64,000 nucleotides of DNA from positions 52,002,828-52,066,827 of the forward strand of contig NC_079209.1 of assembly GCF_026745355.1 (NCBI RefSeq), written 5' to 3'. The notes under the pieces were generated by a model that saw only the letters and a program-made list of their open reading frames with translations, was not told the DNA's origin and did no database searches. Of this stretch, positions 31,636-43,649 are shown piece by piece (position 1 is the first letter of the stretch; the number at the start of each line of letters is the position of its first letter). The stretch comes from Beta vulgaris subsp. vulgaris (taxonomy: Eukaryota; Streptophyta; Magnoliopsida; Caryophyllales; Amaranthaceae). Both the position numbers and the translations under genes were made by a program.

Positions 31636-32400
31636 AGATTATAACAAATGGTTGATTAAATTATGATCTAATTAAAGTTTTCGGGAACGATTATAATAAA
31701 GAACAAATTATTTTGGTTTCTTATCTAATTAAATTAGGATTTGCATAGTATTATGAAAAATAAAAAAACTCGATGATTGTTTTTGTTTCTCATTTAAAGA
31801 AAAATTTGTTTCTAAAAGTTAGCATTGATGATCTTTTAAATGAACTCCAAAGTATGAGAATTCGAAGAGAACAATTATAATAGTTTACTTACAAGAATCC
31901 TTAAATTATCATTTAAATAAAATAATTTTTTAGGGTATTTTTATGAATTTTTGAAATTATTTGAATTCTCTTATACTATCGGGCCGGTCTCGATCATTTT
32001 GGTGGCCCGTAGAGATTAAACTCTTGGATTCGCCCGGTAAGTATACCTGTGTTAGGAACAAGAGATATAAAAAAAAGACGGGGTAGCGTGTCATTAACAA
32101 CCATTTTAATAGGTGACTTTGTCAATTAAAGTCTTTCAAAAAACATGTCGTAGTTTAAGAATAAAAATAACTTGTTGGGTTGGCCAATTGAACGATGTCA
32201 TTAAATCTATGTTTACCACGATTTAAAAAAAATTAAGATAAACAAAAAATCACCGAAAAAGCACTAAAATATCATATTTGCCCTTTGGATTTTAATTAGT
32301 TCTTGTCCCGGATGATGCTCCGTATTATTTAAATGTGCATTTGAAGTTTTCAAAAATAGAAATATTACATTGTCTTTAAATGATTTTTCTCCCACAAATA
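31636..32400. other. AT-rich non-coding stretch
   Basis: No ORF or structured repeat is seen. Confidence 0.4.
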
Positions 32401-32409
32401 CAAACATGA

Positions 32410-32560
32410 GTATTATAGTGTAGTTGGTCAGTACATTAGCTTATCAAATGAGAGGTCACGTGTTCGAGTCTTGAAACAAACATTTTTATTGTTTGATGTC
32501 TCATTTGATTGTGTGGAGGAGGGGAGAGTACATATGGCAGCATGATATTTGTTTGTCTTG
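32410..32560 (+). mobile_element. tRNA-derived SINE-like fragment
   Basis: Box A-like TAGTGTAGTTGGTCAG and box B-like GGTCACGTGTTCGAGTC lie 30-35 bases apart. It sits just upstream of the 1.9-kb Helitron. The ends are not defined. Confidence 0.5.
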
Positions 32561-32569
32561 AGTTATATA

Positions 32570-34498
32570 TCTCTATTACATAAGGGAAGGGGGGACTTAT
32601 GGTGTCCTCTTTTGAACTGACTATTTTGCACTCCTTTCCCTTACTAAATTACAAAAATAATATCAATACAAAAATGGGGATTCAAACAAAGCTACCGGAA
32701 ATTAAATTTCAACATCACTCACAAATCACTTATGTTAGGAAACTTTACAAATCCCTTTCTAAATCACATTCAAGAAATCCCGCAATTCACTTAACTTTGC
32801 AAAAAAAAACTAAAAATTAACTTACAAACCAAAACTAATATAGTAGGGCGTAAATACATAAAAAAAATATTCACAAAATTCACTTACAAATGATGTTCTC
32901 AAGAACTCACAAATTTCACTTACAAATTATTCTTTACCTATACACGCTATGCATAAAAATCTGTAAAAAACATAAAATTTCGACGGGGATATCACACATT
33001 TGTCCATCGGCGAATTGCAAACTTCCAAAAAGTTATATAATTATTTTAATCTTCCAAGTTATTTCAAATTAGTTGAAAAAACAATAGCAATTGTTATGTA
33101 TCGACTAACAGAAAAAAGGGAGATGATAGCAATCAGTTAAAAAGAACTTAAATTTAACCCTTTATTTTCACATAAAATGAGAGAACAAGATAAAAGCAAC
33201 AAATTTAGTTTTTTTTTTAAAAAAATTCCAATATTAAAAATTTTGCTCATAACTTTTGCAAAAAAATCCATTTTCACAAATAAATTTTGAAAAAAAAAAC
33301 CAAAATCAAAGTTTTCGCGAACAATTTTTGCAAAAATCAATTTTCAGAAAAAAATTAAATTAATTTGCTAAAACCATTTTCAGAAAAAAATTACATTATT
33401 TTGCGAAAACAAATTTTAAAATTAAGCACCAAGACAACTGTAAAATTTTAAAATGGAAAAAAGGGCTTTTATACAATTTAAATTTAATTCATTTTCATGT
33501 TAAATCAGAAAACAAGATAAAAGAAAAGATTTTTGTTCTTTTTAAAAAATTCCAATATCAAATTGTGTATGAAAATTTAGAATTTTATCTCAAATATAAT
33601 ATTAAATATGAGACTGGTGAAAATTTTAAATACAAGTTTGTGAAATCATAATTTAGATGTTAGGCAAGAGAAAAAAAAAACTGAAATTGATTCATACTTT
33701 TCGGATTAAATTTTGGGATGACAGATAATTGACCCAAGAAAAAACTGAAGTTAGTTGATTTAAGAAATTACCTTTCTTTGTTAGAAAATCGACCCAAGAA
33801 AAAACTGAAGTTGGTTTGCTTCCTTCAAAAGTGGTTGATACGACTGATGGATTTTTGATGAATTAGATCTACTACTTTGCTTAATACTTGAAAAGGCTGA
33901 TTTTCTTATTGTATAGTGTATAGTTTGATGAACTAGGTTCCTTGAAAATATGGTTTGTAGATTTGTAATGAGAAGAGAGAAAATGAATAGCAAAAGTAGT
34001 GGAATTACACCGATGTTGCCAAGTAGTGGAAAAGGTAGTAATATTTTTTGTTAAAATTCTAGAAGGATGTGCCTACAGGCTACAACACGTCACTCAAAAT
34101 TTTGGGTTTCAAATACAAGTGTGGATCAAAGTATATTAGCCAAATTATAATATGGGTTTAAATACAAGTGTAGATCAAAGTATAAATTAGCCAAATTATA
34201 ATATTGTTGCATTGGAAATTCAATGTAACAGATAATATGGACTCAATTTTTTTTTGCTCAATAGAGATAAGTTTAACTAAGGGAGTAATACTGTAATGCT
34301 ACTTAAATGCAAAAAGTTAATGACTGCAAAAGAAAGAACAGAATGTAGAAGGAGTACTATTTGATTGTATTTCAAAGAATCTTATTCACAAAATGGAGGT
34401 GAACTTAAAATACTAAATTGCATTTTCTTTTTGTTTACTAATTAGTAATAATTAGGCATAAAAATGTCATCGCATGCATCGCGTGCATAAAAAGCTAG
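32570..34498 (+). mobile_element. Non-autonomous Helitron, 1929 bp
   Basis: It starts TCTCTATTACATAAG after host A. It ends in hairpin GCATGC-ATC-GCGTGC (one wobble pair), eight bases, then CTAG at 34495-34498 before host T. The 5' 60 bases resemble the Helitrons at 25909 and 62833 (GTGTCCTCTTTTGAACTGACT). The interior is AT-rich, with repeated TTTTCAGAAAAAAATTA blocks (33290-33420) and ACCCAAGAAAAAACTGAAGTT twice (33731 and 33790). No helicase gene is present. A single insertion is inferred; further nested insertions cannot be excluded. Confidence 0.72.
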
Positions 34499-35124
34499 TA
34501 CTAATATATTAGAAAGCATATCTTATATACTTCTATTAGATTCGATCATGTGACCTCAAGTTAACCTACTGATGTTATTAGATGTTATTCTTTTAATATG
34601 AAACATCAATAATTATTAAGTCGAGGCATCACTTGGGCCCAAAAAGGTAAACACTACTTACATATTGAAAAGACGGTAAGTAACTAATTTTCAAAAAATA
34701 AATATATAATTAAGTTAATGCGAAATGAAATTCCTAGTTCCATTCAATTGGGGAGGAACATATTCAATTCATAATAATTTTTTTCATTAAGCCTTGTTCT
34801 TTTGGACTTATTTTCAGTTCAGGTCATGCACTTTCTCATGTTCACCTTTATTGCAATTCAGTTTCTCTTTCTCGCAGTTTAGTTTCTCGCAATTAAATTC
34901 AATTTAGTTTTTTCTAGTCCAAAGAAACTTATGAATTAACTTTCTCTTTGAGACTAAGATAAGAACGAAATTGTTATTGTAGTGTGCATTCCTTCCGTTT
35001 CTTATTTGTATATTCACTTTACTTTGGGAAACTATAAGGAGAAAGTTCAAAAGTGTGAGAGAGAAACTGAAAAGTGAGAGTGAGAAACTAAAAAAAGTAG
35101 AGAGAAAAAAGGCGGATTATTATA
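34499..35124. other. Non-coding, half Stowaway-like end
   Basis: A CATTCCTTCCGTTTCTTATTTG end near 34987 resembles a MITE terminus without a clear partner. A weak minus-strand box-B-like GGTCACATGATCGAATC lies near 34540. No gene is seen. Confidence 0.4.
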
Positions 35125-35383
35125 CTTCCTCCACTTTGTTTTTTATGAAATATTGGGTTAAATGACACTATTCATTGATCATTTTTTACTCCAATTTATC
35201 GCTATTATATAAAGAAAAACATAGTCAAGTGAGATATTGTTAGATTCGTCCCAATACATACTATCAAATTATAACTTTTTTATATTTTTTTTACGTGTAC
35301 ATAACTAAAAGTATTAATGATTAACGAAGCATGTTGGGTTGCGTGAAAAAACTAATGCTTCATATAAAACAAAACGGAGGAAG
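35125..35383. mobile_element. Stowaway-like MITE, 259 bp
   Basis: The left end CTTCCTCCACTTTGTTTT and the inverted right end AAAACAAAACGGAGGAAG are flanked by TA on both sides. Confidence 0.78.
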
Positions 35384-35467
35384 TATAAAAAATTGAACCA
35401 CAAGAGTGAAAAAGAGGAGAAATTAGATTAAACAGGTTAATAAAAAGATAGACTAAATAGTAAACTA

Positions 35468-35785
35468 CTCCCTCCGTTTCCTAAAGATCTTCCCACTTAC
35501 TGTTCCTACAGATACCAAGGAAAATCAAGTTGTGTGGGGCATGGTGTGAGTAAAGTAGGAGAGAGAAAGGGGTTAAGATAAATAAACAAATAAAAAGGGA
35601 TTAAAGTAGGAGAGAGAAAGAGAGTAAAATTGAATTAATAATGTAATGGTGGACCATATGATAGTGACATGAGTGGGTAAATAGGGAAATTTGTTTTGCC
35701 AAATAAGGAATAAAGCAAAAGAGGGAACATCTTTTGAAAACACCCTTAAACGGAAAGAGGGAAGATCTTTAGGAAACGGAGGGAG
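35468..35785. mobile_element. Stowaway-like MITE, 318 bp
   Basis: The ends CTCCCTCCGTTTCCTAAAG and CTTTAGGAAACGGAGGGAG are near-perfect inverses for about 28 bp and are flanked by TA. The long internal A/G-rich part has no coding. Confidence 0.9.
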
Positions 35786-36032
35786 TAGTAGTGTGTAGAT
35801 AAAAAAAAAAGGAGTTAAAAAGAAAAGTACATAAATTTAAAAAAGAAATGAGGAAGTATAAATAAGCACAAGTTATCTATCATATTAGAACTTAGAAATG
35901 AGGTAGTATTATAAAAAAAGGCAAAAGCTAACGGATGTCCGGGAGCGCTAGATAAGAAATATATTATTCTACTTAATGACTCATATTTATATAAAATGAT
36001 ATAATAATTTATAATTCCAATGCAAATGCATT

Positions 36033-36758
36033 TAGGTAGTGTTTAGAAACTTGTATTGCATTTCAAATAATGGAATTGAAATCTAGAATTTAAAGTTTGT
36101 ATTTCAATTCCTAATCATTGTTTTGTAAAAAGGGTTTAATAGAGGAGATGGAAATAGAAGTTTAATGGAGGAGAGAGAAAAAGTGTGGGTTTACTAAAGG
36201 AGAGAGAAATAAATACTTCATCCGTTTCATAATAGATGCCATATTGTTGTTAAAACGGACTCCTAGGCAAAATTTCTTAAGCATGTTTAAATAGTATAAA
36301 GTGAAGTAGATTAATTGTAGTGGTCCCATGTGAAAAGGAGGGAAAAAAAAATGGTTGGGGACCACATATAAAGTGAAGTAGATTAGTGTACTTAAAACAA
36401 GTTAGTAAGGGTAGAATGGTAAAAGTATCAGGTAAAAGTTACTAAATAAGGAAAAAAAAACATTGTTGCATCTATTTTGAAACACCCAAAAATGTACAAT
36501 GTGACATCTATTATGAAACGGAGGTAGTATTAGAAAGAGAATGAGTGAAGTTGGGATATATATACTCATGGAGTTGAGATATGTATGAGGAGAGAATTTC
36601 AAATGACAAGGTAATAGCTTGAATTTGAAATTCTACTAATATAAGCTTTTGATAAGAATTTGGACAAATTCCATAATTTCAAATTCCATGTCATCCAAAC
36701 AATGGATTTCATCCAAATCCAGGATTTGAAATGAAATCTTGCTATCCAAACATAGCAT
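36033..36758. mobile_element. hAT-like MITE, 726 bp
   Basis: The left end TAGGTAGTGTTTAGAAAC and the inverted right end ATGCTATGTTTGGATAGC are imperfect TIRs. The flanks AATGCATT and AATGCTTT could be an 8-bp duplication with one change. It carries the Stowaway at 36216-36527. Confidence 0.55.
36216..36527. mobile_element. Stowaway-like MITE, 312 bp
   Basis: CTTCATCCGTTTCATAATAGA and the inverted TCTATTATGAAACGGAGGTAG are flanked by TA. It is the innermost, hence youngest, of three nested insertions. Confidence 0.82.
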
Positions 36759-36916
36759 AATGCTTTGCATTGGAATTAAATGTTTTCCCCTTTCCTTTTG
36801 AAAAATATTAAATATTTTTCATTGAAATCATATATTATTTTATTATTTTGTATAAATATGAGTAATTAATTAGAAAAATATACTTTCTTATCTAGCGCAC
36901 TGAGGCGTCCGTTAGC

Positions 36917-37500
36917 GAGATCGTGTAAAAAATTACATACTGAATTTCTTAAAAATAAAAAATAAAAAAAGTTATTACATACTGATTGTTGTTTGATCGG
37001 ACCAAAATTTGTTCCTCCCCGAATTACGGAAAACTGAGTGAAGTGTCAAATGTCTGAAGCCCTAAATTAGCCGCTTCTTCTCCTCTTTCTCTCTCCTCAT
37101 ATTCTCTCTCCTCGTCAGACAAAGTGACGCCGTTTTGTCGGACTTCATGGCTTCGCAAGTTGCAGGTCAGTTTCATGATTCTCCTTTCTATATTTATCTC
37201 TTTTTTCATCTAAATTCTAATTATGATGATTTCCTAAATTATACATATTTGTTGATTTGTTAATTGTGATGTTGTAAATTTTTAATTTGTGATTATGAGA
37301 TTGTTTTCTTTTAGTTTTCTATGGAAGTAAAAAGATACTAGTTGAGTTGATAAATGAATTATTTGTATAATAGTGTTATTGTTAATTAAGCAATAGAGAT
37401 TGAGTTGAGATTGTGATGTTTGTTGATGAATTAGAGTCTAATTAGATATAATAATCACTATATTTCAGAATTCTGAAGAGAAAACGTTGAGTGCGTATAT
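36917..37500 (+). promoter_or_regulatory. Promoter and spliced 5'UTR of the trihelix gene
   Basis: A CT-rich leader lies at 37074-37112. A plausible 5'UTR intron runs 37166-37468 (TTGCAG|GTCAG to TATTTCAG). Two small upstream ORFs are present: MSEALN at 37050, and one starting ATG at 37147 that, after splicing, reads eight codons to a TGA. Both could lower translation of the main ORF. The transcription start is not known. Confidence 0.55.
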
Positions 37501-38835
37501 ATGATTTCGATGTCTACTGCTCCAAGGAGGAAAAAATGGAGTGAGGCAGAGGAAAGGACACTAATAGATAGATATGGAGAGCTCGTGTCGAACGGAACAT
37601 TAGCGAAGATGAAAACTAGGGAGAAGAAGTTTAGACCGATTGCTTTTTATGTGAATACAATGCATCATGATAGGGATCCAATTGCGTTTCCTTGGCAATG
37701 GAGTTGGAAAGATGTGTCTACGAAAGTTCAGAACATGAGGCATCAGTATTTGCTGGTTAAGCAAAAGATTAAGAAGCCGGAACCACCATTAGGGAGCAAT
37801 TTGGTGGGTGGTGGGGAGGAGTTTGAGTGGGCTGATAGCCTCTCGCATTGGTCAAATTTTCTTAGGTATAAAGAGGTGTTTGGGGATGTGCCTCTTGTTT
37901 TAAGTAATAGCCTTGATGATTCCATGTTGGGTACGGTTAATAATGATGACAATGGTGGGGGTTTTAGTGGGAGTAGCCGAGGGGTGGATATGGTTGATTT
38001 TGGCCATTTGGGTCATTCTGGAGAAGGGGATTTTGCCACGGGGATTGATGGTGGGGAAGATGGGGTCTTGAGTTTAGGTTTTGAGTATGATGGAGAGGAA
38101 GGAGAAGAGAATTTTAATAATAGTAGCAACCATTTGAAGGATGATGGTGATGAAGAGTTTGCATATGAGGAGGTTGAGGCTAATGGGTCAGAGTTGAGAA
38201 AGAAGAAGAAGGTAATAAAGGGGTTTGAGACAAAGGCTTGGAGTTTTTTAGCAAATCAATTGGGACAATTAAAGGAAATGGAAATGCGATTTGACCAAAA
38301 GGAGCTGGAGCGGGACCGAGAGAGGCAAAGGAGGGAGAATTTCCGCTCAGAGCGTGACAAAGAAAGGGAAAAGATGTGGCAAGAGCGGGATAAGGAAAGA
38401 GCAAAAAGGGAGAAGATTATTGAGGAGCTGAGGAAGCGAACAATAGTAGAATGGGAAGCGATGGAGAAGGAATGTGAGGAAAGGGAAAGAAGAAGAAGAG
38501 AGGAACTTATGATTCAGGAGAGGGAATGGGAAGAGAGGATGAGCTTGAGGAGGTCTGAGTGGAACAAGAGGATGGACGACATGTTGAATCAGCATCGAGC
38601 AGAAATGGGACAGATTCAGTCCCGGATACTGCATGAACAACAAAATATCACAAGTCAGTTGCTTACAATTGTATCACAGTGGTCGGGCCATCCAAGTGGG
38701 CTATCCGATCATACCGTAGCGAGCAGCCACTATCTCTCACCAGTGATGCAGAATCTGCACCATGTGAATGACATGGTTCATGACGATACTAGGGTCGAAG
38801 GAGACAATCAGGAAGATCAATTCATAGTCGATTGA
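37501..38835 (+). CDS. Trihelix/Myb-SANT-like DNA-binding protein, 444 aa
   Basis: Single coding exon. Residues about 9-130 form a trihelix-like domain with spaced tryptophans: RRKKWSEAEERTLIDRYGEL, FPWQWSWKDVSTKVQNMRH and LSHWSNFLRYKEVFGD. Residues about 150-235 are Gly/Asp/Glu-rich and acidic. Residues about 255-380 are a highly charged Arg/Glu coiled coil. The short acidic tail ends DQFIVD. The layout matches a plant family of predicted nuclear transcription factors, and specific targets cannot be told. The start at 37501 (MISMSTAPRRKK) could also be the ATG three codons later. The promoter side is packed with MITEs. Confidence 0.88.
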   Translation: MISMSTAPRRKKWSEAEERTLIDRYGELVSNGTLAKMKTREKKFRPIAFYVNTMHHDRDPIAFPWQWSWKDVSTKVQNMRHQYLLVKQKIKKPEPPLGSNLVGGGEEFEWADSLSHWSNFLRYKEVFGDVPLVLSNSLDDSMLGTVNNDDNGGGFSGSSRGVDMVDFGHLGHSGEGDFATGIDGGEDGVLSLGFEYDGEEGEENFNNSSNHLKDDGDEEFAYEEVEANGSELRKKKKVIKGFETKAWSFLANQLGQLKEMEMRFDQKELERDRERQRRENFRSERDKEREKMWQERDKERAKREKIIEELRKRTIVEWEAMEKECEERERRRREELMIQEREWEERMSLRRSEWNKRMDDMLNQHRAEMGQIQSRILHEQQNITSQLLTIVSQWSGHPSGLSDHTVASSHYLSPVMQNLHHVNDMVHDDTRVEGDNQEDQFIVD

Positions 38836-39020
38836 TGATCCTGACTTTTCTGTACTTCTCTGCGGTTGTAGTTCAAGGCAAATGTAACATAGAATATTTG
38901 CCATGACAAAGTGTAGAGGTAAGAGACTTCAGCTGGAACTTCGTGCTCTAGTTTGCCTATCATTGTATATTGATCTGTGTATTATGAATGCTTAGTCAAT
39001 AATGGATATAATCTTCCTGG
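38836..39020 (+). terminator. 3'UTR of the trihelix gene
   Basis: AT-rich sequence with TCAATAATGG near 38996, a possible near-upstream poly(A) element. Confidence 0.4.
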
Positions 39021-41585
39021 TTCCTTTTGCATTATTTGCTAATAAAGTTGGTAAGATTGGGTCTTTACAATTTGTGAAAATTGTATATGAAACCTGTGAC
39101 TTTTATTCCGGAATGGTAAAGCATCATTCAACTGTATCTATGTTGGGGCTGCTATAGGATGCAAACTTATATACTCCTGTTGTCCAGAACTAATGATAAC
39201 GTAAGCTATCTTGGATGTCCAAAAGCAGTTGCCACTTGCCATATTCATGAAAAAGTAGAACTATGATTTGTTTTCTTGGATGCCCTAACTTAACTTGGTT
39301 TGTAGGGTAAACATGAGAGATTGTGGATAACCAACTATAATAAACGATCTTTTATTGAATTTAGTCATATTTTTTCTTAGTTACGAACAATTGACGATGA
39401 GGGAGTAGGATGCAGAACACCCCATGTTTTTTACCCTGCTAGATTTTGTTTTTATATTTATTAATATATGTATTTGGTCTGTAAATTGTGGGTATAGATA
39501 CTCAACTACCATGCAATGGAATTCCACTTGAGCTCAGAATGTATTTGTGCTTTGATTCTTTGTATTACAAGTTATGAATTTCTGAGAGTATTTCATGCAT
39601 CTCCTTCACTGTTCTTACACGGCGGATCTCTCTACTTGGCTTTAAAGTGTAGCAGAAGTTGCATCTCAAATTGTCGCTATTCATTCGTTTTTCGATCAGG
39701 TGAGTAGTCAATATTGGAGGAATTTTCACTTTGAACTGAATTAGATAGGATCAAACATCTTGTTGCACTGTCCTCTACTTATTTTGTGAAGTAAGTCAAA
39801 ATCTCTGATCAAGGGTCTAAGTGGAATATCTCAGCAATTGCTTAGGTGTAGTTGAATTTTCTTAACCCCTTTACATAAGGAATTACTAACTAGGTTTATC
39901 TGTATTTTAAGTAGCCAGTGTTTTGAGTTGAAGTTTGCTTGAGCTTGACTTGATAAGGCACCTAACAACTAACAAGTTTGAGTGAATGAGTCGCATGTGA
40001 GCTGGACCTAAGCTGATGTTGGATCAGAAATATCTAATTTAGTTGTTCAGCTAGTTCATCTGGTTAAGACCCCTAACAATACTCTTGTCATGGGTCACGG
40101 AGCTTCTGATTCCTGAGAGGCTAGCAAACTACAGTAGGATATGGTAAATAAAGGAAGCCGCCCGCCACATTACCTGCTTATATTGTTATTAGCTGCAAAA
40201 GTCACATCTTTACATGTGGAAGGAGTTTTAATCAACATCTTTGAAGGAATATACCAAAGGCTTGCTAAATGCGCTAAACATCTGTAACATAGTTCTTGAA
40301 TTATTTCCTCAACATTCATAAACAAAGGTCTGATTTGTAAAACCTCTCGTAAAATATGCATGCTGAAGCCTGAAGTGGAATCCAGATGTATTATATCTGT
40401 TAGGTTTGTCTTAAAATCTAAGATTAGAATCTCTCTTTTCCTTTTTTTCCCTTGATAAGAGTGACCATTACCTCTGAGCCATACTCTTTTGTGATTTAGC
40501 TTTCAAAAGAAGCTAGGGATTAAGGCTTTCTTTTTACCTGAAGTAAATTGATCTGGTTTGAATTTTTAGATGTCTAGTATGGTTTGATCTGAATCTTTTT
40601 GGGTTTAATTTGACCTTACTTTTTACGTTAGTGTATAAGAAAAATATTATCACTCATGATCTTGTTAGCTTTGTCTCAATGTGCCTTTTTATATTATCAA
40701 AAAAAAATTTATTTTTATTATTATGCAATTAAAGTTTTTTGGTGGTTCTGTATGAGAGACTGATGTGATTTAAACAAGAATAAGTATATGTTCTTGAAAT
40801 TAGGTCAAAAGAAGATAACCTTAGTGAGCATCAGTTGTACTATGTAATTTTTGGTTACATTAGAGATCTTAATTGGATTTAGTTATTTGCATGCAATGTT
40901 AGACATCGAGCTTGTGTTCAAAGTGATATAAACACTTCTCTCTTGAACCACTTATATTTCAATTTTTATTTCCAAGGTGTCGTTGCTTATTTACATTCAT
41001 ATGTAAAATCATATCTGCAAACAGTTTGAAAGACCTAATCTTGAGTGTAGTTTTCTTCTGGATTTTGTATTGACATATGTCCTGATTGGGGTAAAATTCT
41101 TAGATATCATTCATGGTTTTGGGAAACAGATAACTTAGTGGTTGTCTTTGAAGGGACAGGAGGAAACCCATTTGAGATCTGATTGACATCACATTATAGA
41201 CAAATTATCTGTGCTGGTATATCAGAATCTCACTATCGACCACTTTCAAGATGGGCGAATCATGGTTCTCGGAGACGGACAGATCTGATTAACGACACAC
41301 ACCTAAAATGCATCTGTATTGTGAAGACGGATATGTAATCAATATATTGTTTGCCAGCTACGGGACCCCAATGGCTAGATGTCAAGAGTATTCAAGACGC
41401 AGCTGTCAGCCTGTCACACACCAAAGTCATCTGACGTGGTTCATGGAGTAAGTGGGTAAACAATATACACTGGGCCCATTTGGTGGATGATAATAAATGG
41501 TAAGTGGTCGTTGATTTTTTACCTCTAACTATGCGACTTTCTATTACCACTCAATTTTATCTTTAGAGGTGCTAATTAGGTAATA
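39021..41585. other. Intergenic, no gene recognised
   Basis: Only short ORFs without known motifs are present. A GATCAG|GTGAGT donor-like site follows the 63-codon ORF at 39516-39707, so non-coding or alternative exons are possible. No clear repeat was found. Confidence 0.4.
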
Positions 41586-41738
41586 CTTGCTCCGTTCTAA
41601 AATATGTGTTACGTGGGGTTGGGGGGAGGGGGAAGAAGAGAGAGATAGAGAGAACTCAATGCTAAATAAAGTAATGTTGCATTAATTTTGAAACCTCAAG
41701 AAATGGTAAACGTAACACTTATTTTAGAACGGAGGAAC
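41586..41738. mobile_element. Stowaway-like MITE, 153 bp
   Basis: CTTGCTCCGTTCTAAAATA and the inverted TATTTTAGAACGGAGGAAC, together with ACGT/ACGTAACAC blocks, are flanked by TA. Confidence 0.8.
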
Positions 41739-41740
41739 TA

Positions 41741-42053
41741 AGGGGTGTTTGGTTGAAGGTTTTGGAAAAGAATGGAACGGATGTGAAGCCACTAGTTTCA
41801 AAAAATTGTTTGGTTGAGGTAAGTTGGATATGGGACCTCATATCCATAGGTTTTTCATCCCCCGCTAAACCCATGGAATCTCATACCCGCCACTAGTCCA
41901 CCACTAAGGAATGAGATCCCCATACCTCCCCTTTACTATTCTAAATCAATACTTTTGAATGAAACAAACAACTATAAAAGGTAATGGATTGTGAATTCAT
42001 ACCTATGGGGGTGTCATTTTCATTCCGTTGCAAATACTTGAATGAAACACCCC
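41741..42053. mobile_element. Tourist-like MITE, 313 bp
   Basis: The left end AGGGGTGTTTGGTTGAAGG and the inverted right end GGGGTGTTTCATTCAAG pair. CTA flanks both sides (41738-41740 and 42054-42056), a possible 3-bp duplication. It abuts the preceding Stowaway. Confidence 0.65.
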
Positions 42054-42705
42054 CTAGAAACTATAAATATTTCCACATACTTGGGGATAGAGTTGCATTG
42101 TTTCAGACTTGGGTACTCTGTGTTGGACACAGGTATGTGTGTCTGAGTTGGTGTCTATAAAAAATATCTGTGATTCCTATAATGAAGTGTGAAGTTTCCT
42201 TACTAATGTATGAGTGTCGAAGATCATGCACGAGTACTTGAGGTAATGTGAAGAGTCTGAGTTTCATTGAATGGCATCACCATAGACATTCTTGATATTA
42301 TACAAATTCTACCATTAGTCCATTACCATCATAAATTTTGCCTATCAAATTGGATTTCTCAGGCTCACAGCTGTAGATTTTGAGCTTAAGTATATCGTTG
42401 AACTGGATCCATGCATTGTTGTTTGTAGAGTTTCAGAAATGAACGTGAGGAACATTCTACTAGTCAATTGATATAATGTCGAGTTCTAGACAGTACACTA
42501 AGAATGATCAAATTGAGCTTGATAAATCCGCAAAGTGACCCTCCCACCTGATTGCGATTTTACTTGCCTTGTGGCTTATAATGCAATTCACTTACAATTC
42601 CTTTCTGTCATTAAATACTTCATCTTTGAGAATAAGCCCTGCAAAATTTCAATTCTTCTTTGTGATATCTTGGATGTTTAGATACTCCTGATTCTTGGAA
42701 GGGTA

Positions 42706-43023
42706 TTGCTAATGATTTTATTACCCATTTCTTTTCTCAACAGCTTTGCCAAGGAAGACAGACTTGCTCCATTAGAGTTTCTAATGCCGAATGGTGATCC
42801 ATGCAGGGGGGTTGTTAAAACCTTGGCTGCTCCATTAGAGTTTTTAAATGCTGAATTTGATGGCGATCCACGCAGAGAGGTTGTTAAAACCCTAGCTGCT
42901 CCATTAGAATTTTTAAAAGCTGAATTTGGTGGTGATCCACGCAGAGGGGTTGTTGAAACCTTGGGAGGCGAAATGTGTGTCATCACAGGTCAGGGTTCTC
43001 ATCAATCTAGGTATGTTTGTTGA
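42706..43023 (+). CDS. Unrecognised ORF with in-frame 23-residue repeats
   Basis: The ORF contains three repeats of the pattern LAAPLEFLKAEFGGDPRRGV: 42763-42822 (shortened, 20 codons), 42823-42891 and 42892-42960 (23 codons each). Frame is kept across all three. A strong acceptor-like tract TTTCTTTTCTCAACAG ends at 42743, and a CACAG|GTCAGG donor-like site lies near 42990. The repeat could therefore be an internal exon, with no need for the ATG at 42706. Differences between repeats 2 and 3 include both silent and replacing changes. No family is recognised, and no neighbouring exon could be linked. Confidence 0.35.
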   Translation: MLMILLPISFLNSFAKEDRLAPLEFLMPNGDPCRGVVKTLAAPLEFLNAEFDGDPRREVVKTLAAPLEFLKAEFGGDPRRGVVETLGGEMCVITGQGSHQSRYVC

Positions 43024-43640
43024 TCACATACACACTCTGCATATTTTGGTATTATTACCTTTGTATTATTTTGAGGCGAGAATGCATCTTATGTATTTTC
43101 ATCTGCAACTCACTCAGTAAGTCAGTATGGTGTAAGATTGATGACTGTTATGGTCTATGCACTGTCTCAAACAATTTTTAGATTTCCCCGTCTTTTCTGA
43201 TACTCCAGTTTGTATTATCTTGAGAAGCTGTGTCTTTGTGTCCTACAGAGTTACAGGTACATGTATATGAATATGAAGCTATGTCTTTATCCAAAAAAGG
43301 GAGCATGGCCGTGCCTCTATGTACTTTTTAATTAATGATGATTGCTGCTTGTGTGCTAGTCCTATGCTTATTGTTGGAATATGGGATGTCGGCCTATCCG
43401 ACTTCGGTAATCTCAGTCATTATGAATATGATTGGGATGCTGTGTAAGTGATTTACGAGGTTTAATTCTAATCACGACAAGTTATGTGTAGGTCAGGTGG
43501 TGGAGGCGGTGGCAGTGAGCTAGTGATGATGGTCGAGAATTTATTGTGGTGTTGATGATAACCTAATTTGTACTTCATATGCATAGCAAATATTTTATTT
43601 TAAAGATGTACATAATTCATTTTCTTTTGAGGGGTGTATA
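43024..43640. other. Intergenic, nothing recognised
   Basis: No ORF with known motifs and no clear repeat is present. Confidence 0.35.
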
Positions 43641-43649
43641 CATAAACAA

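Larger units (their letters stand above)
35927..36916. mobile_element. Long-TIR element, 990 bp, with nested MITEs
   Basis: The ends start GCTAACGGATGTCCGGGAG and, inverted, GCTAACGGACGCCTCAGTG. They stay alignable for about 110 bp (GCGCTAGATAAGAAA, ACTCATATTTATA, ATTCCAATGCAAA). No target duplication is seen. A hAT-like MITE sits inside, with a Stowaway MITE inside that. Confidence 0.7.

Noticed and set aside
39516..39707. 63-codon ORF followed by a donor-like site
   Set aside because: No partner exon or recognised motif could be found.
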